Assembly: GCA_014859105.1 (NCBI GenBank)
Contig: JACUUX010000006.1
Coordinates: 1-64,000, forward strand
Length of the DNA: 64,000 nucleotides
Source: Nitrospirota bacterium
Lineage (GTDB): Bacteria > Nitrospirota > Thermodesulfovibrionia > Thermodesulfovibrionales > SM23-35
Reading direction: 5' to 3'
Shown: positions 63,764 through 64,000 of the stretch, one piece after another
How positions within the stretch are numbered: position 1 is the first letter of the stretch
Layout: each line of letters starts with the position of its first letter
The notes under the pieces: model-generated
What the model was told of the DNA's origin: nothing
The model's database searches: none
What the model saw: the letters and a program-made list of their open reading frames with translations, nothing else
Program-made: the position numbers and the translations under genes

Positions 63764-64000
63764 TTAGCCCGTTTTACCCTGATTATGCATAGCGAACTCT
63801 GTTCCAATGGTTGTCATTCCTCCGCCTAAGGCGGATCGGGAATCTTTCTTCAAGGAAGGATGCCGGACAAGCCGGCATGACAAAAAACAACCATATTAAA
63901 TAACTTTTAAGATCTTTGAACATTAATAACATAAAATTATTTGCAGATATAGTCCCGAAAATAATTTTTGACAGGCGAGACGCCTGTCCTGCCCTATAAT
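63764..64000. repeat. TTARCCC-bounded repeat, copy 4 (runs off the window)
   Basis: Begins TTAGCCCGTTTTACCCTGATTATGCATAGC and carries the same GCGAACTCTGTTCCAATGG and CTTTTAAGATCTTTGAAC stretches as copies 1 and 2, around a TGTCAT unit (63812-63882). It continues into GCAGATATAGT, the start of a cruciform arm, then the window ends. It fills the 257 bp after the permease start. Confidence 0.75.
63812..63882. repeat. TGTCAT...ATGACA palindromic repeat (nested)
   Basis: 71 bp, ends TGTCATTCC and GGCATGACA, with an extra small hairpin TCCGCCTAAGGCGGA in the left arm. Lacks the CCCCC/GGGGG core seen at 2.4 and 24.2 kb. Confidence 0.8.

Overview
The window reads as a piece of chromosome from a free-living Gram-negative bacterium, probably anaerobic or microaerophilic. 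A CxxCK-type octaheme cytochrome nitrite reductase, a small diheme cytochrome, many CxxCH motifs and a dense set of intergenic palindromic repeats would suit Nitrospirota (Thermodesulfovibrionia-like) or a related lineage, but this placement is inference. No rRNA, tRNA, CRISPR array, transposase or phage gene was seen. Nearly all genes after 3.6 kb are on the minus strand.

Layout. 0-3.6 kb (plus strand): a translationally coupled trio of a duplicated DUF1538 membrane protein, a PII-like protein and a CBS protein, then an MscS channel. 3.6-7.6 kb: HtpX protease, AI-2E/PerM-type protein, diheme cytochrome and a ferric-reductase-like flavo-oxidoreductase. 7.6-13.6 kb: GlgX, LapA-like, YihY and DUF21 membrane proteins, pyruvate kinase. 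13.7-22.1 kb: a visibly GC-richer block with glucan phosphorylase, PfkB, a second LapA-like protein, a Ca2+-type P-ATPase, GAPDH and a DUF389 protein. 22.3-24 kb: octaheme nitrite reductase. 24.4-32.4 kb: GH65 phosphorylase, a fused beta-phosphoglucomutase/trehalose-phosphatase, a LOG-family protein, a small coiled-coil protein and PEP synthase. 32.5-40 kb: 2-hydroxyacid dehydrogenase, a coupled cyclase/GH15/Zwf-like set, MscS and MgtE. 40-45 kb: a second P-ATPase coupled to a CPA2 antiporter, and a TM-helix protein. 45-61 kb: GT81-like glycosyltransferase, TreY, GH57, TreZ, GlgB, TreS-maltokinase fusion and GlgE. 61-64 kb: a small membrane protein and part of a sugar ABC transporter.

How it fits together. 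The window gathers most of a glycogen-trehalose-maltose cycle (GlgE, TreS-Mak, GlgB, TreY, TreZ, GlgX, GlgP, GH57, GH65, GH15) with glycolytic/gluconeogenic enzymes (PfkB, GAPDH, Pyk, PpsA, Ldh) and a set of membrane-stress and ion-homeostasis proteins. It looks like a reserve-carbon, compatible-solute and stress island.

Most notable: (1) a Zwf-like protein that lacks most canonical glucose-6-phosphate-binding residues, translationally coupled to a GH15 hydrolase and a cyclase-family hydrolase, which may be an oxidative route for unphosphorylated sugar; (2) a family of repeats with terminal inverted repeats that supply the stop codon of the neighbouring gene, three of which fold into cruciforms whose arms differ in sequence yet stay complementary; (3) a palindromic repeat inserted in frame in an ABC ATPase gene; (4) a short leader ORF coupled to mgtE; (5) several gene-tail remnants in intergenic DNA, which show a history of reshuffling.
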